Shown here in pieces: positions 1 to 10,255 of a DNA stretch of 33,894 nt. Source of the stretch: Bacillota bacterium (GTDB taxonomy: Bacteria > Bacillota > Bacilli > Calditerricolales > Calditerricolaceae). Position 1 is the first letter of the stretch. Each line of letters opens with the position of its first letter. Under the pieces are notes generated by a model that saw only the letters and a program-made list of their open reading frames with translations, was not told the origin of the DNA and did not search any database. A program made the translations under genes and the position numbers. The stretch spans positions 1 through 33,894 of the forward strand of contig PKQU01000002.1 of the NCBI GenBank assembly GCA_017577925.1. Reading direction: 5' to 3'.

Positions 1-417
1 AGTCGGCAAGCGATGCCGCGCTCATGCAGTGGGGACGCACGCTCCGCCGCTGGCGCGAGGCGATTCTGGCCTACCACACCTGGCGTGTTTCAAACGGCTA
101 CACGGAGGGCGTTCACACCAAGATCAAACTGCTCAAACGAATCAGCTACGGGTTCCGCAACCGCGAAATCTATGTGCGAAAGATGCTCCTCGCTTTTATG
201 CCCTTGGCTTGGTTGACCTCCCATCCACAGTTATTGACTTAGAGCCGAGAAAGTTACGTCCTTATGGACTTCCGTTTTCTCACGGCGAAATCGAGTCTGC
301 CACGCAACAAATCCTCCGTCAAGAAAAAACGTGCGGAAACGGCAGCCACGCCACCCCCTCCTTCTCACCAATGGGAAGGGGAACAATCCGTGCCAAACAC
401 GCCAACCGGAAGAACCC
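1..417 (+). mobile_element. Right-hand end of an ISL3-like insertion sequence (cut by window edge)
   Basis: The window opens inside a transposase reading frame (3-242). After its stop, about 200 bases carry no recognisable gene before the gyrA terminator at 432. A plausible outer end is the GGAAGAACC stretch at about 408-416, which reads GGTTCTTCC inwards from the other strand, because many ISL3-type elements begin with GG. The left end lies outside the window, so neither the terminal inverted repeat nor a target duplication can be checked. The boundary at about 417 is therefore inference. Confidence 0.5.
3..242 (+). CDS. ISL3-family-like transposase, C-terminal fragment (5' end outside window)
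   Basis: The frame enters open from the window edge and ends at TAG 240-242, giving about 79 residues. They contain the pattern SNGYTEGVHTKIKLLKR followed by YGFRN. This matches the conserved C-terminal block of ISL3-type DDE transposases (NGxxEGxNxxIKxxKRxxYGxRN), in which the Glu of the EG pair is the third catalytic acidic residue. The usual Asn after EG is replaced here by His (EGVHTKIK). The fragment is followed by a short hydrophobic tail (LLAFMPLAWL). Whether the whole gene is intact cannot be judged, because the upstream part is missing. It transcribes towards the 3' end of gyrA, a position often occupied by an rRNA operon or yaaC in other bacilli. Confidence 0.75.
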   Translation, partial: SASDAALMQWGRTLRRWREAILAYHTWRVSNGYTEGVHTKIKLLKRISYGFRNREIYVRKMLLAFMPLAWLTSHPQLLT

Positions 418-431
418 TCATTCTCCAGCAT

Positions 432-456
432 AAAAAAGCGGGGGATCACCCCCCGC
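432..456 (-). terminator. Rho-independent terminator of gyrA
   Basis: On the minus strand a GC-only stem (GCGGGGG pairing with CCCCCGC, plus-strand 438-444 and 450-456, 5-base loop) is followed by six T residues (plus-strand A run 432-437). It begins 2 bases after the gyrA stop codon and ends the leftward operon just before the insertion sequence. Confidence 0.9.
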
Positions 457-457
457 C

Positions 458-2899
458 TTACGCTTCTTCATCCTTGTCGGCGTCTTGTTCGACACGGGCC
501 ACCGTGGCCACCTCTTCCCCGTCCTCCATGCGGATCAGGCGTACCCCCTGCGTATTGCGGTGCAGAACGGGGATATCGGCAACATGGAGCCGGATCACCA
601 CGCCACCCGAAGAAACGATCATCAAGTCGTCGCCTTCCTCGACAACCTTCAAGCCAACGATGGGGCCTACACGCTCCGTCAGGTTGATCGTCAGGATCCC
701 CTTGCCTCCCCGAGACTGCACGCGGTATTCGTCAATCGGCGTCCGCTTGCCAAACCCGTTGGCCGTCACGGCCAGAACATCGGTGCCGTCGCGGACGACG
801 TCCATATCGATGACAGCGTCGCCCTCCTCCAGGGTGATGCCCTTCACCCCCGTCGCCGCACGGCCCATCGGACGCACGTCATCCTCGGGGAAGCGAATCG
901 ACAACCCCAAACGGGTGCCGAGGAGAATGTCCCGCTTACCGTCGGTGAGGCGAACCCCCACCAATTCGTCATCGTCGCGCAAGTTGATGGCGAACAGGCC
1001 GCCTTTGCGGATGTTCTCAAACTCGCTGAGGGCCGTCTTTTTGACGATGCCCTGCTTGGTGGCAAAAAAGAGGTAGGCTTCCTCATCAAAGGAGGCCACC
1101 GGAATGACGGCGTTCACCTTCTCGCCCGGCTCGATCTGGATCAAGTTGACCAGGGCGATGCCCCGCGCGGTGCGGCCGAATTCCGGCACCTCATACGCCT
1201 TGAGGCGGTAGACTTTCCCTTTGTTCGTGAAGAACAGGAGGTAGTGGTGCGAATTGGTGATGAACAGGTGCTGGACGAAATCGTCTTCGCGGGGACTCAA
1301 ACCTTGCACGCCCCGCCCGCCGCGCTTCTGGCTGCGGTAGGTGGAGACGGGCATGCGCTTGATGTACCCGCGATGGGTCAGGAGAACCACCACGTCTTCC
1401 TCGGGGATGAGGTCCTCTTCGTCAATGTTGTCCACGTCGGCGGTGATGCGCGTGCGCCGCGCGTCGCCGTACTTCTCCTTGATCTCCTTCAGTTCCTCGG
1501 CAATAATCGCGAGAATCTTCTTTTCATCGGCAAGGATGGCCCGCAGCTCGGCGATCTTTTGCACCAGCTCGGCGTACTCGGTCTCGATCTTCTCCCGCTC
1601 CAAGCCGGTAAGGCGCTGCAGACGCATGTCCAGGATGGCCTGGGCCTGCTCCTCGGTAAGGCCAAATTGTTCCATCAGGCCGCCTTTGGCCTCGTCCACC
1701 GTATGCGAGGCGCGAATCAGGGCGATGATGGCGTCGATGTGGTCAAGGGCGATGCGCAACCCCTCGAGGATGTGCGCCCGCGCCTCCGCCTTGCGCAGGT
1801 CATATTGGGTGCGCCGGCGGATCACCTCTTTTTGGTGATCGAGGTAGTGGACGAGCACCTCTTTCAGGTTGAGCACCTTCGGCTCCCCGTTGACGAGGGC
1901 CAGCATGTTCACGCCGAAGGATGTCTGCAGCGCCGTGTGCTTGTACAAGTTGTTCAGTACCACCCGCGGATTGACGTCGCGGCGCAGCTCGATGATGACA
2001 CGCATCCCCTCGCGGCTCGACTCGTCGCGCAGATCGGTAATGCCGTCAATCTTCTTATCGCGGACGAGCTCGGCAATCTTCTCGATCAGCTTGGCCTTGT
2101 TCACCTGGAAGGGAATCTCCTCAACGACGATGCGCGTCTTGCCCCCGCTGGCCTCCTCGATCGAGCACTTGGCACGGATATCGATGCTGCCGCGGCCCGT
2201 CTCGTAGGCGCGGCGGATGCCGTCCTTGCCGAGGATAATGCCCCCCGTCGGGAAATCCGGCCCCTTGATTTTGGTCATCAATTCCTTGACCGTCGCCTCG
2301 GGGTTCTCAATGAGCAGGAGCAGGGCGTCGATGGTTTCCCCCAGGTTGTGTGGCGGGATGTTCGTGGCCATTCCCACGGCGATTCCCGCCGCCCCGTTGA
2401 CCAGCAGGTTGGGAAAGCGGGCCGGCAGGACGAGGGGCTCCTTCTCCGTGCCGTCGTAGTTGTCGCCAAAGTCGACGGTATCCTTGTTGATGTCGCGGAG
2501 AAGCTCCGTGGCCAGCGGCGCCAGGCGAGCCTCGGTGTACCGCATCGCCGCCGCGGCGTCGCCATCGACGGAGCCGAAGTTGCCGTGGCCGTCCACGAGA
2601 GGATAGCGGCAGGAGAAGTCCTGCGCCAGGCGAACGAGGGACTCGTACACCGCCGCATCGCCATGCGGGTGGTATTTCCCGATGACGTCGCCGACGATGC
2701 GGGCCGACTTGCGGTGCGGCTTGTCCGGCGTCAGCCCCATCTCGTTCATCGCATACAGAATGCGCCGGTGCACCGGCTTGAGCCCGTCCCGGACATCCGG
2801 CAGGGCGCGGCTGACGATGACGCTCATCGCATAGTCCAGGAACGAGCTCTTCATTTCCTCGGAAATGTCGACTGCCTGAATGCGCGGTTCCGTGCTCAT
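458..2899 (-). CDS. gyrA: DNA gyrase subunit A
   Basis: Breakage-reunion subunit of gyrase, which with GyrB (A2B2) introduces negative supercoils into DNA using ATP. The protein is 813 residues, a normal length. The N-terminal winged-helix/tower region holds the catalytic Tyr121 in the [10 protein letters not shown] motif. The C-terminal half is the DNA-wrapping beta-pinwheel with a GyrA-box-like QRRGGRG-type sequence (here [10 protein letters not shown]). In the quinolone-resistance region [11 protein letters not shown], the position equal to E. coli Ser83 is Ala82 (codon at 2654-2656), and the position equal to Asp87 is Glu86. The ATG at 2899 has a GGAGGG Shine-Dalgarno sequence just upstream. 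It is the last gene of the dnaN-gyrA run, 62 bases after gyrB, with its own terminator behind it. Identity is certain from sequence. The effect of Ala82 on drug response is inference. Confidence 0.98.
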   Translation of the reverse strand: MSTEPRIQAVDISEEMKSSFLDYAMSVIVSRALPDVRDGLKPVHRRILYAMNEMGLTPDKPHRKSARIVGDVIGKYHPHGDAAVYESLVRLAQDFSCRYPLVDGHGNFGSVDGDAAAAMRYTEARLAPLATELLRDINKDTVDFGDNYDGTEKEPLVLPARFPNLLVNGAAGIAVGMATNIPPHNLGETIDALLLLIENPEATVKELMTKIKGPDFPTGGIILGKDGIRRAYETGRGSIDIRAKCSIEEASGGKTRIVVEEIPFQVNKAKLIEKIAELVRDKKIDGITDLRDESSREGMRVIIELRRDVNPRVVLNNLYKHTALQTSFGVNMLALVNGEPKVLNLKEVLVHYLDHQKEVIRRRTQYDLRKAEARAHILEGLRIALDHIDAIIALIRASHTVDEAKGGLMEQFGLTEEQAQAILDMRLQRLTGLEREKIETEYAELVQKIAELRAILADEKKILAIIAEELKEIKEKYGDARRTRITADVDNIDEEDLIPEEDVVVLLTHRGYIKRMPVSTYRSQKRGGRGVQGLSPREDDFVQHLFITNSHHYLLFFTNKGKVYRLKAYEVPEFGRTARGIALVNLIQIEPGEKVNAVIPVASFDEEAYLFFATKQGIVKKTALSEFENIRKGGLFAINLRDDDELVGVRLTDGKRDILLGTRLGLSIRFPEDDVRPMGRAATGVKGITLEEGDAVIDMDVVRDGTDVLAVTANGFGKRTPIDEYRVQSRGGKGILTINLTERVGPIVGLKVVEEGDDLMIVSSGGVVIRLHVADIPVLHRNTQGVRLIRMEDGEEVATVARVEQDADKDEEA

Positions 2900-2961
2900 C
2901 CCTTCCCTCCGTTCCAGCGAGATTGCCGCCCCGATTTACGCCGGGGAAGACCGGCGTCCGG

Positions 2962-5183
<2,222 letters not shown>

Positions 5184-5188
5184 TCCCC

Positions 5189-6313
5189 TCATCCTTCCGG
5201 TTGAATCTGCCCCTGCTCGACGCGGTAGCGGGCGGCGTGTCGCACCAACTCGTGGTCCACGCCCTCCACCCCCGTTGCCGTCACAAAGGTCTGCACGCGA
5301 TCCTGGATGGCCGACAAGAGATGAAGCTGTCGGCTGGCATCCAGTTCCGATAGGACATCGTCCAAAAGCAGAATGGGCGCCTCGCCCACCGCTTCCCGGA
5401 TGAATTCGATTTCCGCCAGCTTCAGGGCCAGCGCTACGGTGCGCTGCTGGCCCTGTGAGCCAAAGGTTTGCACACAGTAGCCGTTCACAAAAAAAGCGAG
5501 GTCGTCACGATGCGGCCCGACCAGGGTGACGCCGCGCTCGCGTTCGCGCGGGCGAAGCTGGGCAAGCTCCTCCTGTACCCGGGCGCGCACGGCCTCCTCC
5601 TCGACGTCGACGGCGTCAAGGGACACCGTCGACACGTACCGCAGGGAGAGGGTTTCGGTTTCCTGGGTGATCGCGGCGTGGATGGCGCGGGCCCATCCCT
5701 CTAATTTTCGCACAAAGGCCAGCCGTTTGCGAAGCAGTTTCGCCGCCAGGGTGGCCAGTTGCTCGTCGTAAACGGACAGAAGCGGCTCCACCGCACGACC
5801 GGCCGTCCGGGCCGTTTTGAGCAGCTCGTTGCGCTGGGCCAAGGTCTTGAGATACGCACTCAAGTCGTGGAGGTAGGCCGAACTGACCTGGCCGATGGCC
5901 ATGTCCAGAAAACGGCGCCGGTGCTGCGGCGAGCCTTTGACCAGGCTGAGATCCTCCGGGGCGAACAGGACGGCATTCAGGTGCCCCACGTACTCGCTGA
6001 GACGCCGCTTTTCGACGCCGTTCACCTTGACCGTTTTCCCTTTTGGGCCCAGCCGCACCTCGAGGCGCACCCGCCGCCCGTCCTCCCGCTCGGCGCGCCC
6101 TTTGACCCCCGCCGCCTCCTGTCCCCACTGCACGAGCTCGCGATCGCGCGCGCTGCGGTGGGACCTGGCAAAGGCCAGCACGTGGATCGCCTCAAGGAGG
6201 TTGGTCTTGCCCTGTGCGTTGCGGCCGACAAACAGCGTCACCGGCGCGTCGAAGGTGAGGTGCAGGGCGGCATAGTTGCGGAAACGGTCCAGGACCAATT
6301 CGGTCAGCCGCAC
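5189..6313 (-). CDS. recF: DNA replication and repair protein RecF
   Basis: SMC-like ABC ATPase that, with RecO and RecR, loads RecA at single-strand gaps. Starting at GTG 6313 the protein has 374 residues, the usual RecF length. Walker A is GRNAQGKT (residues 30-37). The signature region is SQGQQRTVALALKLAE and Walker B is ILLLDDVLSELD, followed by the D-loop. A longer in-frame reading back to 6445 would add 44 low-complexity residues overlapping rlbA, so it is not used. The family N-terminus (LTELVLDRFRNY) begins right at the chosen GTG. A GGAGGA sequence lies at the end of rlbA about 12 bases upstream and an AGGAA nearer. recF begins 5 bases after the rlbA stop and ends just before remB, so the genes are probably co-transcribed. 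Confidence 0.96.
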   Translation of the reverse strand: MRLTELVLDRFRNYAALHLTFDAPVTLFVGRNAQGKTNLLEAIHVLAFARSHRSARDRELVQWGQEAAGVKGRAEREDGRRVRLEVRLGPKGKTVKVNGVEKRRLSEYVGHLNAVLFAPEDLSLVKGSPQHRRRFLDMAIGQVSSAYLHDLSAYLKTLAQRNELLKTARTAGRAVEPLLSVYDEQLATLAAKLLRKRLAFVRKLEGWARAIHAAITQETETLSLRYVSTVSLDAVDVEEEAVRARVQEELAQLRPRERERGVTLVGPHRDDLAFFVNGYCVQTFGSQGQQRTVALALKLAEIEFIREAVGEAPILLLDDVLSELDASRQLHLLSAIQDRVQTFVTATGVEGVDHELVRHAARYRVEQGQIQPEG

Positions 6314-6318
6314 GGTTC

Positions 6319-6570
6319 CTATGCGTCCTCCGTCCGGTTGCCGTCGCGACGTGCCACGCGCACCTGAAGCCGACCGTCGACCGCCACCACGTCGCCCGGA
6401 TGCAGCTTGCGTCCGCGCCGTGTCTCCCGCTCCCCGTTCACGCACACCTCGTGGGTCGCGAGAAAGGATTTGGCCTGTCCACCCGTGGCGATGACGTCGG
6501 CCAGCTTGAGCAGCTGCCCCAACGTAATGATGTCCGTGGAGATGTACACGGTTCGCTCGGCCATGCTCAT
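6319..6570 (-). CDS. rlbA: S4-domain RNA-binding protein YaaA/RlbA
   Basis: Small (83-residue) S4-domain protein found between dnaN and recF in nearly all bacilli (YaaA, later RlbA), associated with RNA or ribosome binding. The S4 core is visible as ITLGQLLKLADVIATGGQAK, then VCVNGERETRRGRKLHPGD. The start at 6570 has GGAGG 6 bases upstream. A second in-frame ATG two codons on (6564) also has an AAGG at good distance, so the exact first residue is uncertain. It lies 23 bases after dnaN and 5 bases before recF. Confidence 0.92.
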   Translation of the reverse strand: MSMAERTVYISTDIITLGQLLKLADVIATGGQAKSFLATHEVCVNGERETRRGRKLHPGDVVAVDGRLQVRVARRDGNRTEDA

Positions 6571-6593
6571 CCTTCCCCTCCCAGGGCGCGCCG

Positions 6594-7730
6594 TCAGTAC
6601 GTGCGCACGGGCAGGATGAGGTGCAACGTCCAGTCGTGGTCGGTTGGCTTGAGCACGAACGGGCTCATTGCCCCCGTGAAGCGGATCGCCACCTCCGGCG
6701 CATCGACAGCGCGCAGGGCATCCATCATGTACTTGGCATTAAACGCGATCTTGAGTTCTTCCCCTTCCACCGCGCGGGCCGCGACCGCCTCGGTGACCTT
6801 CCCGATCTCCGGGCTGTGCGATGAAAGTTCCACGGTCTGGTCGGGGCGTACCCACAGCTTGACCACGTTGTTTTTTCCGTCCTTGGCGATCAAAGAGGCC
6901 CGCTCGATTGCGGCTAGGAATTCCTTCGTCTCAACCACGAGGTTGGTTTTGCTGGCGGTCGGGATAATGCGCGACGTATCCGGATACGTACCCTCCAGCA
7001 GGCGCGAGTAGAACAGGATGTGCTTGCCTTTCACAATCAGCTGGTTCTGGGCCACGGAGACATCCACCAACTCGCGGGTTTCCTCCAGCGTCCGGGCCAG
7101 CTCCTGCAGGCTCTTTCCGGGCACCACAACGGAAACGCGCGCCTCGGCATCCGCTTCCACCTGTGCCGTTCGGGTTGCCAGACGATGGCTATCGGTGGCC
7201 ACAAAGCGCAGGCGACCCTCTTCCAGCGTCCACTGCACGCCGGTGAGAATGGGACGCGTTTCCGATGCGGACACGGCAAACACCGTCTGCCGGATCATCG
7301 TCCGCAGCAGGTCGCTCGGTACGGCAAAGCCGATCCCCTCTTCCACCTGCGGGAGACGGGGGTAATCGTCGGCGTCCATCCCGTTGAGGTGGAAGGCTGA
7401 CGGGCCGGATCGCAACGCAACCGTAAACCGCTCGTTTACTTCGATTTCCACCGTGTCGCCAGGAAGTTTGCGGATGATGTCCAGAAAGTACGAAGCCGGG
7501 ATGACCACGCTGCCCGGTTGCTGGAGGTGCACGAGGATGCGGTCGTCCTCCTCGCACGGAACGGTGCACTGAATGGCTACATCCGAATCGCTTCCGGTCA
7601 GGGTGACGCCGTATGGGTCTGCCACCATCTTTACGCCGGTCAGGATGGGGATGGTCGTGCGTGCCGATACGGCTTTGGCAGCCTGTTGCAGGGCGCTCAC
7701 CAGGCGACTGCGATCAATGGTGAGTTTCAT
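6594..7730 (-). CDS. dnaN: DNA polymerase III sliding clamp (beta subunit)
   Basis: The ring-shaped processivity clamp that tethers the replicative polymerase to DNA and recruits many partners. The protein has 378 residues, the standard length, with three repeated clamp domains. The N-terminus MKLTIDRSRLVSALQQAAKAVSARTTIPIL and the C-terminus (VDAPEVAIRFTGAMSPFVLKPTDHDWTLHLILPVRTY) are typical of Bacillales DnaN. A GGAGG Shine-Dalgarno sequence lies 6 bases before the ATG. Unlike the tightly packed downstream genes, dnaN is separated from dnaA by 400 bases that hold a dnaA terminator and a near-consensus promoter, so it is probably transcribed largely from its own promoter together with rlbA-recF-remB-gyrB-gyrA. 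Confidence 0.98.
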   Translation of the reverse strand: MKLTIDRSRLVSALQQAAKAVSARTTIPILTGVKMVADPYGVTLTGSDSDVAIQCTVPCEEDDRILVHLQQPGSVVIPASYFLDIIRKLPGDTVEIEVNERFTVALRSGPSAFHLNGMDADDYPRLPQVEEGIGFAVPSDLLRTMIRQTVFAVSASETRPILTGVQWTLEEGRLRFVATDSHRLATRTAQVEADAEARVSVVVPGKSLQELARTLEETRELVDVSVAQNQLIVKGKHILFYSRLLEGTYPDTSRIIPTASKTNLVVETKEFLAAIERASLIAKDGKNNVVKLWVRPDQTVELSSHSPEIGKVTEAVAARAVEGEELKIAFNAKYMMDALRAVDAPEVAIRFTGAMSPFVLKPTDHDWTLHLILPVRTY

Positions 7731-7847
7731 GGCACTCCTCCACCTTTTGGATCAACACCAGCATAGCAAACAGGACGGAACAGGGCCAAGTTGCCTTGTC
7801 CACAGTGGCCAGCAGCGTGGCACGTTACATGAGGTCCATATCATCTA

Positions 7848-7876
7848 ATTATTGCGCAGTACCGAAAGGGTGTCAA
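7848..7876 (-). promoter_or_regulatory. Housekeeping (sigma-A) promoter for dnaN operon
   Basis: On the minus strand: TTGACA (7876-7871), a 17-base spacer, then AATAAT (7853-7848). This is a perfect -35 and a 5-of-6 -10. It predicts a transcript start near 7841 and a leader of about 110 bases before the dnaN ATG. Confidence 0.8.
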
Positions 7877-8063
7877 CGCGCGAAGGGATGGTTCATACGT
7901 GTACCCCGGGGAGGTATAGCGGATGCAGATCGGTATCCTTCCGATTTGGATCGATTCGCCTGCATCTGGCATACGCGGTTTATGTCTTGCATAAGATGAT
8001 CTTTTGGGACTCGTCATCATCGTCATCAGCGATGTGGTCACAGTGGATAACTTCCTGCAGGGC

Positions 8064-8106
8064 AAGAAAAAACGCCTATGCACATGTGGACAACCTGTGC
8101 ATAGGC
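8064..8106 (-). terminator. dnaA terminator hairpin carrying DnaA-box-like sequence
   Basis: On the minus strand an 11-bp perfect stem GCCTATGCACA / TGTGCATAGGC (plus-strand arms 8074-8084 and 8096-8106) is followed by G and then six T residues (plus-strand A run 8067-8072). This is a textbook rho-independent terminator, 25 bases past the dnaA stop. Each arm contains CTATGCACA and the 11-base loop contains TTGTCCACA, all one mismatch from a DnaA box. Confidence 0.82.
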
Positions 8107-8130
8107 CAGGGAGAGTTATACACAACTGGG

Positions 8131-9492
8131 CTACGGCTGATGTTTCAGCTGTTCGGTCAACTGCTGGATGAGGGCCTGCAGTTCGGGATTGGTTTGCAAT
8201 TCGCGGGAAATCTTTTCATGGGCGTGGATCACGGTGGTATGATCGCGGCCGCCGAATTCGCTTCCGATCTTGGGCAGGGAGGCGTCGGTCAGTTCGCGGG
8301 CCAAATACATGGCGATTTGCCGCGGGTAGGCGACGTTCTTCGTTCGCTTCTTGCCGATTAGGTCTTCGAGGCGCAGACCGAAGTGCGCCCCGACGACCTT
8401 CTGAATGTCGGCGATGGTGATCTTGCGCGGCTTGGACGGCGAGACGATGTCCCGCAGGGCTTCCACGGCGAGCGGCAGGTCGATGTCCCGTTGGTGGGCG
8501 GCGGAATAGGCGACGACGCGCAGGAGGGCACCTTCCAGCTCGCGGATGTTGGAGTCGATCTGGTTGGCGATGTACAGCAGCACGTCGTCGGGAATGTCGA
8601 GGTTTTCGGCTTTCACCTTTTTGCGCAGGATGGCGATGCGGGTTTCGAGATCCGGCGGATGAATGTCGGTGATCAAGCCCCACTCGAAACGGGAACGCAG
8701 CCGGTCTTCCAGGGTGGGGATTTCCCGCGGCGGCCGGTCGCTGGAGATGACGATCTGCTTATTTTCCTCATGCAGCGCGTTAAACGTGTGGAAAAACTCC
8801 TCCTGGATGCGCTCTTTCCCGGCAAGAAATTGGATGTCGTCAATCAGCAGGACGTCCACTTTGCGGTACTTGTTGCGGAAGTCTTCGGTCCGGTTGTATT
8901 GGATGGCCGTGATGAATTCGTTGGTGAACTTTTCGGAGGACAGGTAGACCACCTTGGCGCCGGGGTTGTGCTGCAGCACATAGTGCCCGATGGCGTGCAT
9001 CAGGTGCGTTTTGCCGAGGCCGACACCGCCGTAGATGAACAGCGGGTTGTACGCCTTTGCCGGCAATTCGGCTACAGCCAGACAGGCCGCATGGGCGAAG
9101 CGGTTGCTTTGCCCGACGACGAAGGTGTCAAAGGTGTACTTGGGATTCAGCATCGTTTGCGGCATGTCATCGGCCAGGGCCGATCCCGAGCGCGGTTGGC
9201 GAGAAGAAGGGGAAGGGGACCTACTCTCGGTTTCGTCGTGCTGCGGCGGGAGCACGAATTTGACGTCCAGGGCCTGTTGGGCCACTTCCTGCAGCGTTTC
9301 CCGGATCAGGGCGGTGTAGGACCGTTCGAGGTGGTCGCGTACGAACTCGTTCGGCGCGGCCACGATGACGGTGTTGTCCTGGAGGGCGATGGCTTCGGTT
9401 GACTTGAGCCAGGTTTCAAAGCTGGGTTTGGACAGGCGGCCTTCGATCACGGCGAGAACGTGGTGCCACAGCTCGCCAACCCTCTTGTCCAC
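8131..9492 (-). CDS. dnaA: Chromosomal replication initiator protein DnaA
   Basis: AAA+ ATPase that binds DnaA boxes, forms a filament at oriC, opens the duplex and loads the helicase. Starting at GTG 9492 it has 453 residues. Domain I is [31 protein letters not shown] variable linker rich in Ser/Arg/Pro follows. Domain III has Walker A GGVGLGKT (residues 155-162), Walker [11 protein letters not shown] and the arginine-finger/sensor region [23 protein letters not shown]. Domain IV is a helix-turn-helix with the box-recognition motif [16 protein letters not shown] prefer GTG 9492 because a GAGGG lies 9 bases upstream and the product aligns with B. subtilis DnaA (MENILDLW). GTG 9501 abuts the same GAGGG and is less likely. 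Reading further upstream only translates DnaA boxes. Confidence 0.97.
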   Translation of the reverse strand: MDKRVGELWHHVLAVIEGRLSKPSFETWLKSTEAIALQDNTVIVAAPNEFVRDHLERSYTALIRETLQEVAQQALDVKFVLPPQHDETESRSPSPSSRQPRSGSALADDMPQTMLNPKYTFDTFVVGQSNRFAHAACLAVAELPAKAYNPLFIYGGVGLGKTHLMHAIGHYVLQHNPGAKVVYLSSEKFTNEFITAIQYNRTEDFRNKYRKVDVLLIDDIQFLAGKERIQEEFFHTFNALHEENKQIVISSDRPPREIPTLEDRLRSRFEWGLITDIHPPDLETRIAILRKKVKAENLDIPDDVLLYIANQIDSNIRELEGALLRVVAYSAAHQRDIDLPLAVEALRDIVSPSKPRKITIADIQKVVGAHFGLRLEDLIGKKRTKNVAYPRQIAMYLARELTDASLPKIGSEFGGRDHTTVIHAHEKISRELQTNPELQALIQQLTEQLKHQP

Positions 9493-9886
9493 CGTGCTCA
9501 CCCCTCGGGAGTTATTCACATGTTCTTGTGGACAAATGTGGATAAAAAGATGTCGACGGGGCGCAAAACGTCGCGAAAGGCGAGGGCAGTTATCCACAGA
9601 CGCCGCGCAGTTTTTTATCCACATACACCCGAACTATGCACAAAAATATCCCCAATTGTGGATAAAAGGTGGGGTGTCGGCCACTTATCCACTGGGGAAA
9701 ACACAACCATCATAGCACGGGAAAAGCGCATTGGACAAGGGTTTTTCGTATTTTTCCACAACCTCAACACCTTGTGGTTCGGGGTTATCAACAATACGAG
9801 ATCTTGTGTACAATCTGTGCACAGAGCTGTCGAAACGCGTCGATTGTTGTGGATGGAACATTCACAGCCGGCGCGGTCGTCGGCGC
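9493..9886. other. oriC: Chromosomal origin oriC, main DnaA-box cluster
   Basis: A gene-free stretch between the divergent dnaA and rpmH genes packed with DnaA boxes. Perfect TTATNCACA matches: 9512-9520 (+, TTATTCACA), 9537-9545 (-), 9590-9598 (+), 9615-9623 (+) and 9657-9665 (-). One-mismatch or variant sites: 9527-9535 (-, TTGTCCACA), 9634-9642 (+, CTATGCACA), 9685-9693 (+, TTATCCACT), 9752-9760 (+, TTTTCCACA), 9785-9793 (+, TTATCAACA) and 9805-9813 (-, TTGTACACA). Strand bias of gene direction switches exactly here, as expected for bidirectional replication. The dnaA promoter overlaps the cluster, implying autoregulation by DnaA. Confidence 0.93.
9709..9738 (-). promoter_or_regulatory. 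Candidate dnaA promoter inside the DnaA-box cluster
   Basis: Minus strand: TTGTCC (9738-9733), an 18-base spacer, TATGAT (9714-9709). The -10 matches 5 of 6 and the -35 only 4 of 6. It would give a 5' leader of about 210 bases containing several DnaA boxes. It is the best minus-strand match I saw upstream of dnaA, but it is not decisive. Confidence 0.45.
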
Positions 9887-9916
9887 TTGACAACGAACGC
9901 CGGAGTTCAGTACGAT
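9887..9916 (+). promoter_or_regulatory. rpmH promoter
   Basis: Perfect TTGACA at 9887-9892, an 18-base spacer, then TACGAT at 9911-9916 (4 of 6). It is placed about 55 bases before the rpmH ATG and immediately right of the origin box cluster. Confidence 0.65.
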
Positions 9917-9970
9917 AAGTGAGACTGTGTGGCTTGTTCGCGTGGATACCGGCGAAGGAGGTGGTAGGGG

Positions 9971-10105
9971 ATGAAGCGCACGTTTCAGCCGAACAATCGC
10001 AAGCGGAAGAAAGTGCACGGGTTTCGCAAGCGCATGAGCACGAAAAACGGGCGGAAGGTGTTGCGCAATCGCCGCCGCAAGGGGAGAAAAGTGCTGTCTG
10101 CGTAA
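9971..10105 (+). CDS. rpmH: 50S ribosomal protein L34
   Basis: A 44-residue protein beginning [20 protein letters not shown] and ending [11 protein letters not shown]. This is the nearly invariant, Arg/Lys-rich sequence of L34, which binds 23S rRNA in the large subunit. An AAGGAGG Shine-Dalgarno sequence lies 9 bases before the ATG. It is the first rightward gene from the origin, as in most bacteria, and is directly followed by a terminator hairpin, then rnpA. Confidence 0.98.
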   Translation: MKRTFQPNNRKRKKVHGFRKRMSTKNGRKVLRNRRRKGRKVLSA

Positions 10106-10107
10106 GG

Positions 10108-10132
10108 GGCCACCGCGGGTGTGGCCTTTTTT
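10108..10132 (+). terminator. Terminator or attenuator between rpmH and rnpA
   Basis: A 6-bp stem GGCCAC/GTGGCC (10108-10113, 10121-10126) with a 7-base loop is followed by six T residues (10127-10132). It begins two bases after the rpmH stop. It would separate high L34 output from rnpA, which has its own promoter downstream. Confidence 0.85.
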
Positions 10133-10173
10133 CACGCGCATCCGCAAGGCGTGGAAGAGGACAAAGGTTTGGC

Positions 10174-10201
10174 GTGACTTTTCTGGCGAAAGAATTATAA
10201 T
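10174..10201 (+). promoter_or_regulatory. rnpA promoter
   Basis: A perfect TATAAT at 10196-10201 with GTGACT (10174-10179, 4 of 6 to the -35 consensus) 16 bases upstream. It lies between the rpmH terminator and rnpA. Confidence 0.62.
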
Positions 10202-10255
10202 GAAGATCGAAACGGTTCCGTGTCCAACTGTTAGGGAACAGGTGGCGTATGGCGC

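Larger units (their letters stand above)
7731..8130. other. dnaA-dnaN intergenic region, second part of a bipartite oriC (probable unwinding region)
   Basis: Four hundred bases without a gene. DnaA boxes (consensus TTATNCACA): TTATACACA at 8116-8124 (perfect, plus strand), TTATCCACT at 8042-8050 (minus, one mismatch), TTGTCCACA at 8085-8093 (minus, one mismatch) and TTGTCCACA at 7796-7804 (plus, one mismatch). An AT-rich stretch at about 7979-8005 (20 of 27 bases A/T, in a GC-rich genome) is a candidate duplex-unwinding element. Between it and the 8042 box is a trinucleotide repeat (TCGTCATCATCGTCATCA, 8011-8028). In B. subtilis the unwinding site also lies between dnaA and dnaN. The dnaN promoter and the dnaA terminator are annotated separately. 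A weak inverted repeat GATGCAG/CTGCATC lies at 7922-7928 and 7960-7966. Confidence 0.65.

Noticed and set aside
2938-2957. Stem-loop between gyrB and gyrA as a terminator
   Set aside because: No T run on either strand; more likely an RNA stability element or chance.
8011-8028. CRISPR-like or microsatellite repeat
   Set aside because: Only six short triplets, no spacers; considered under the unwinding region instead.
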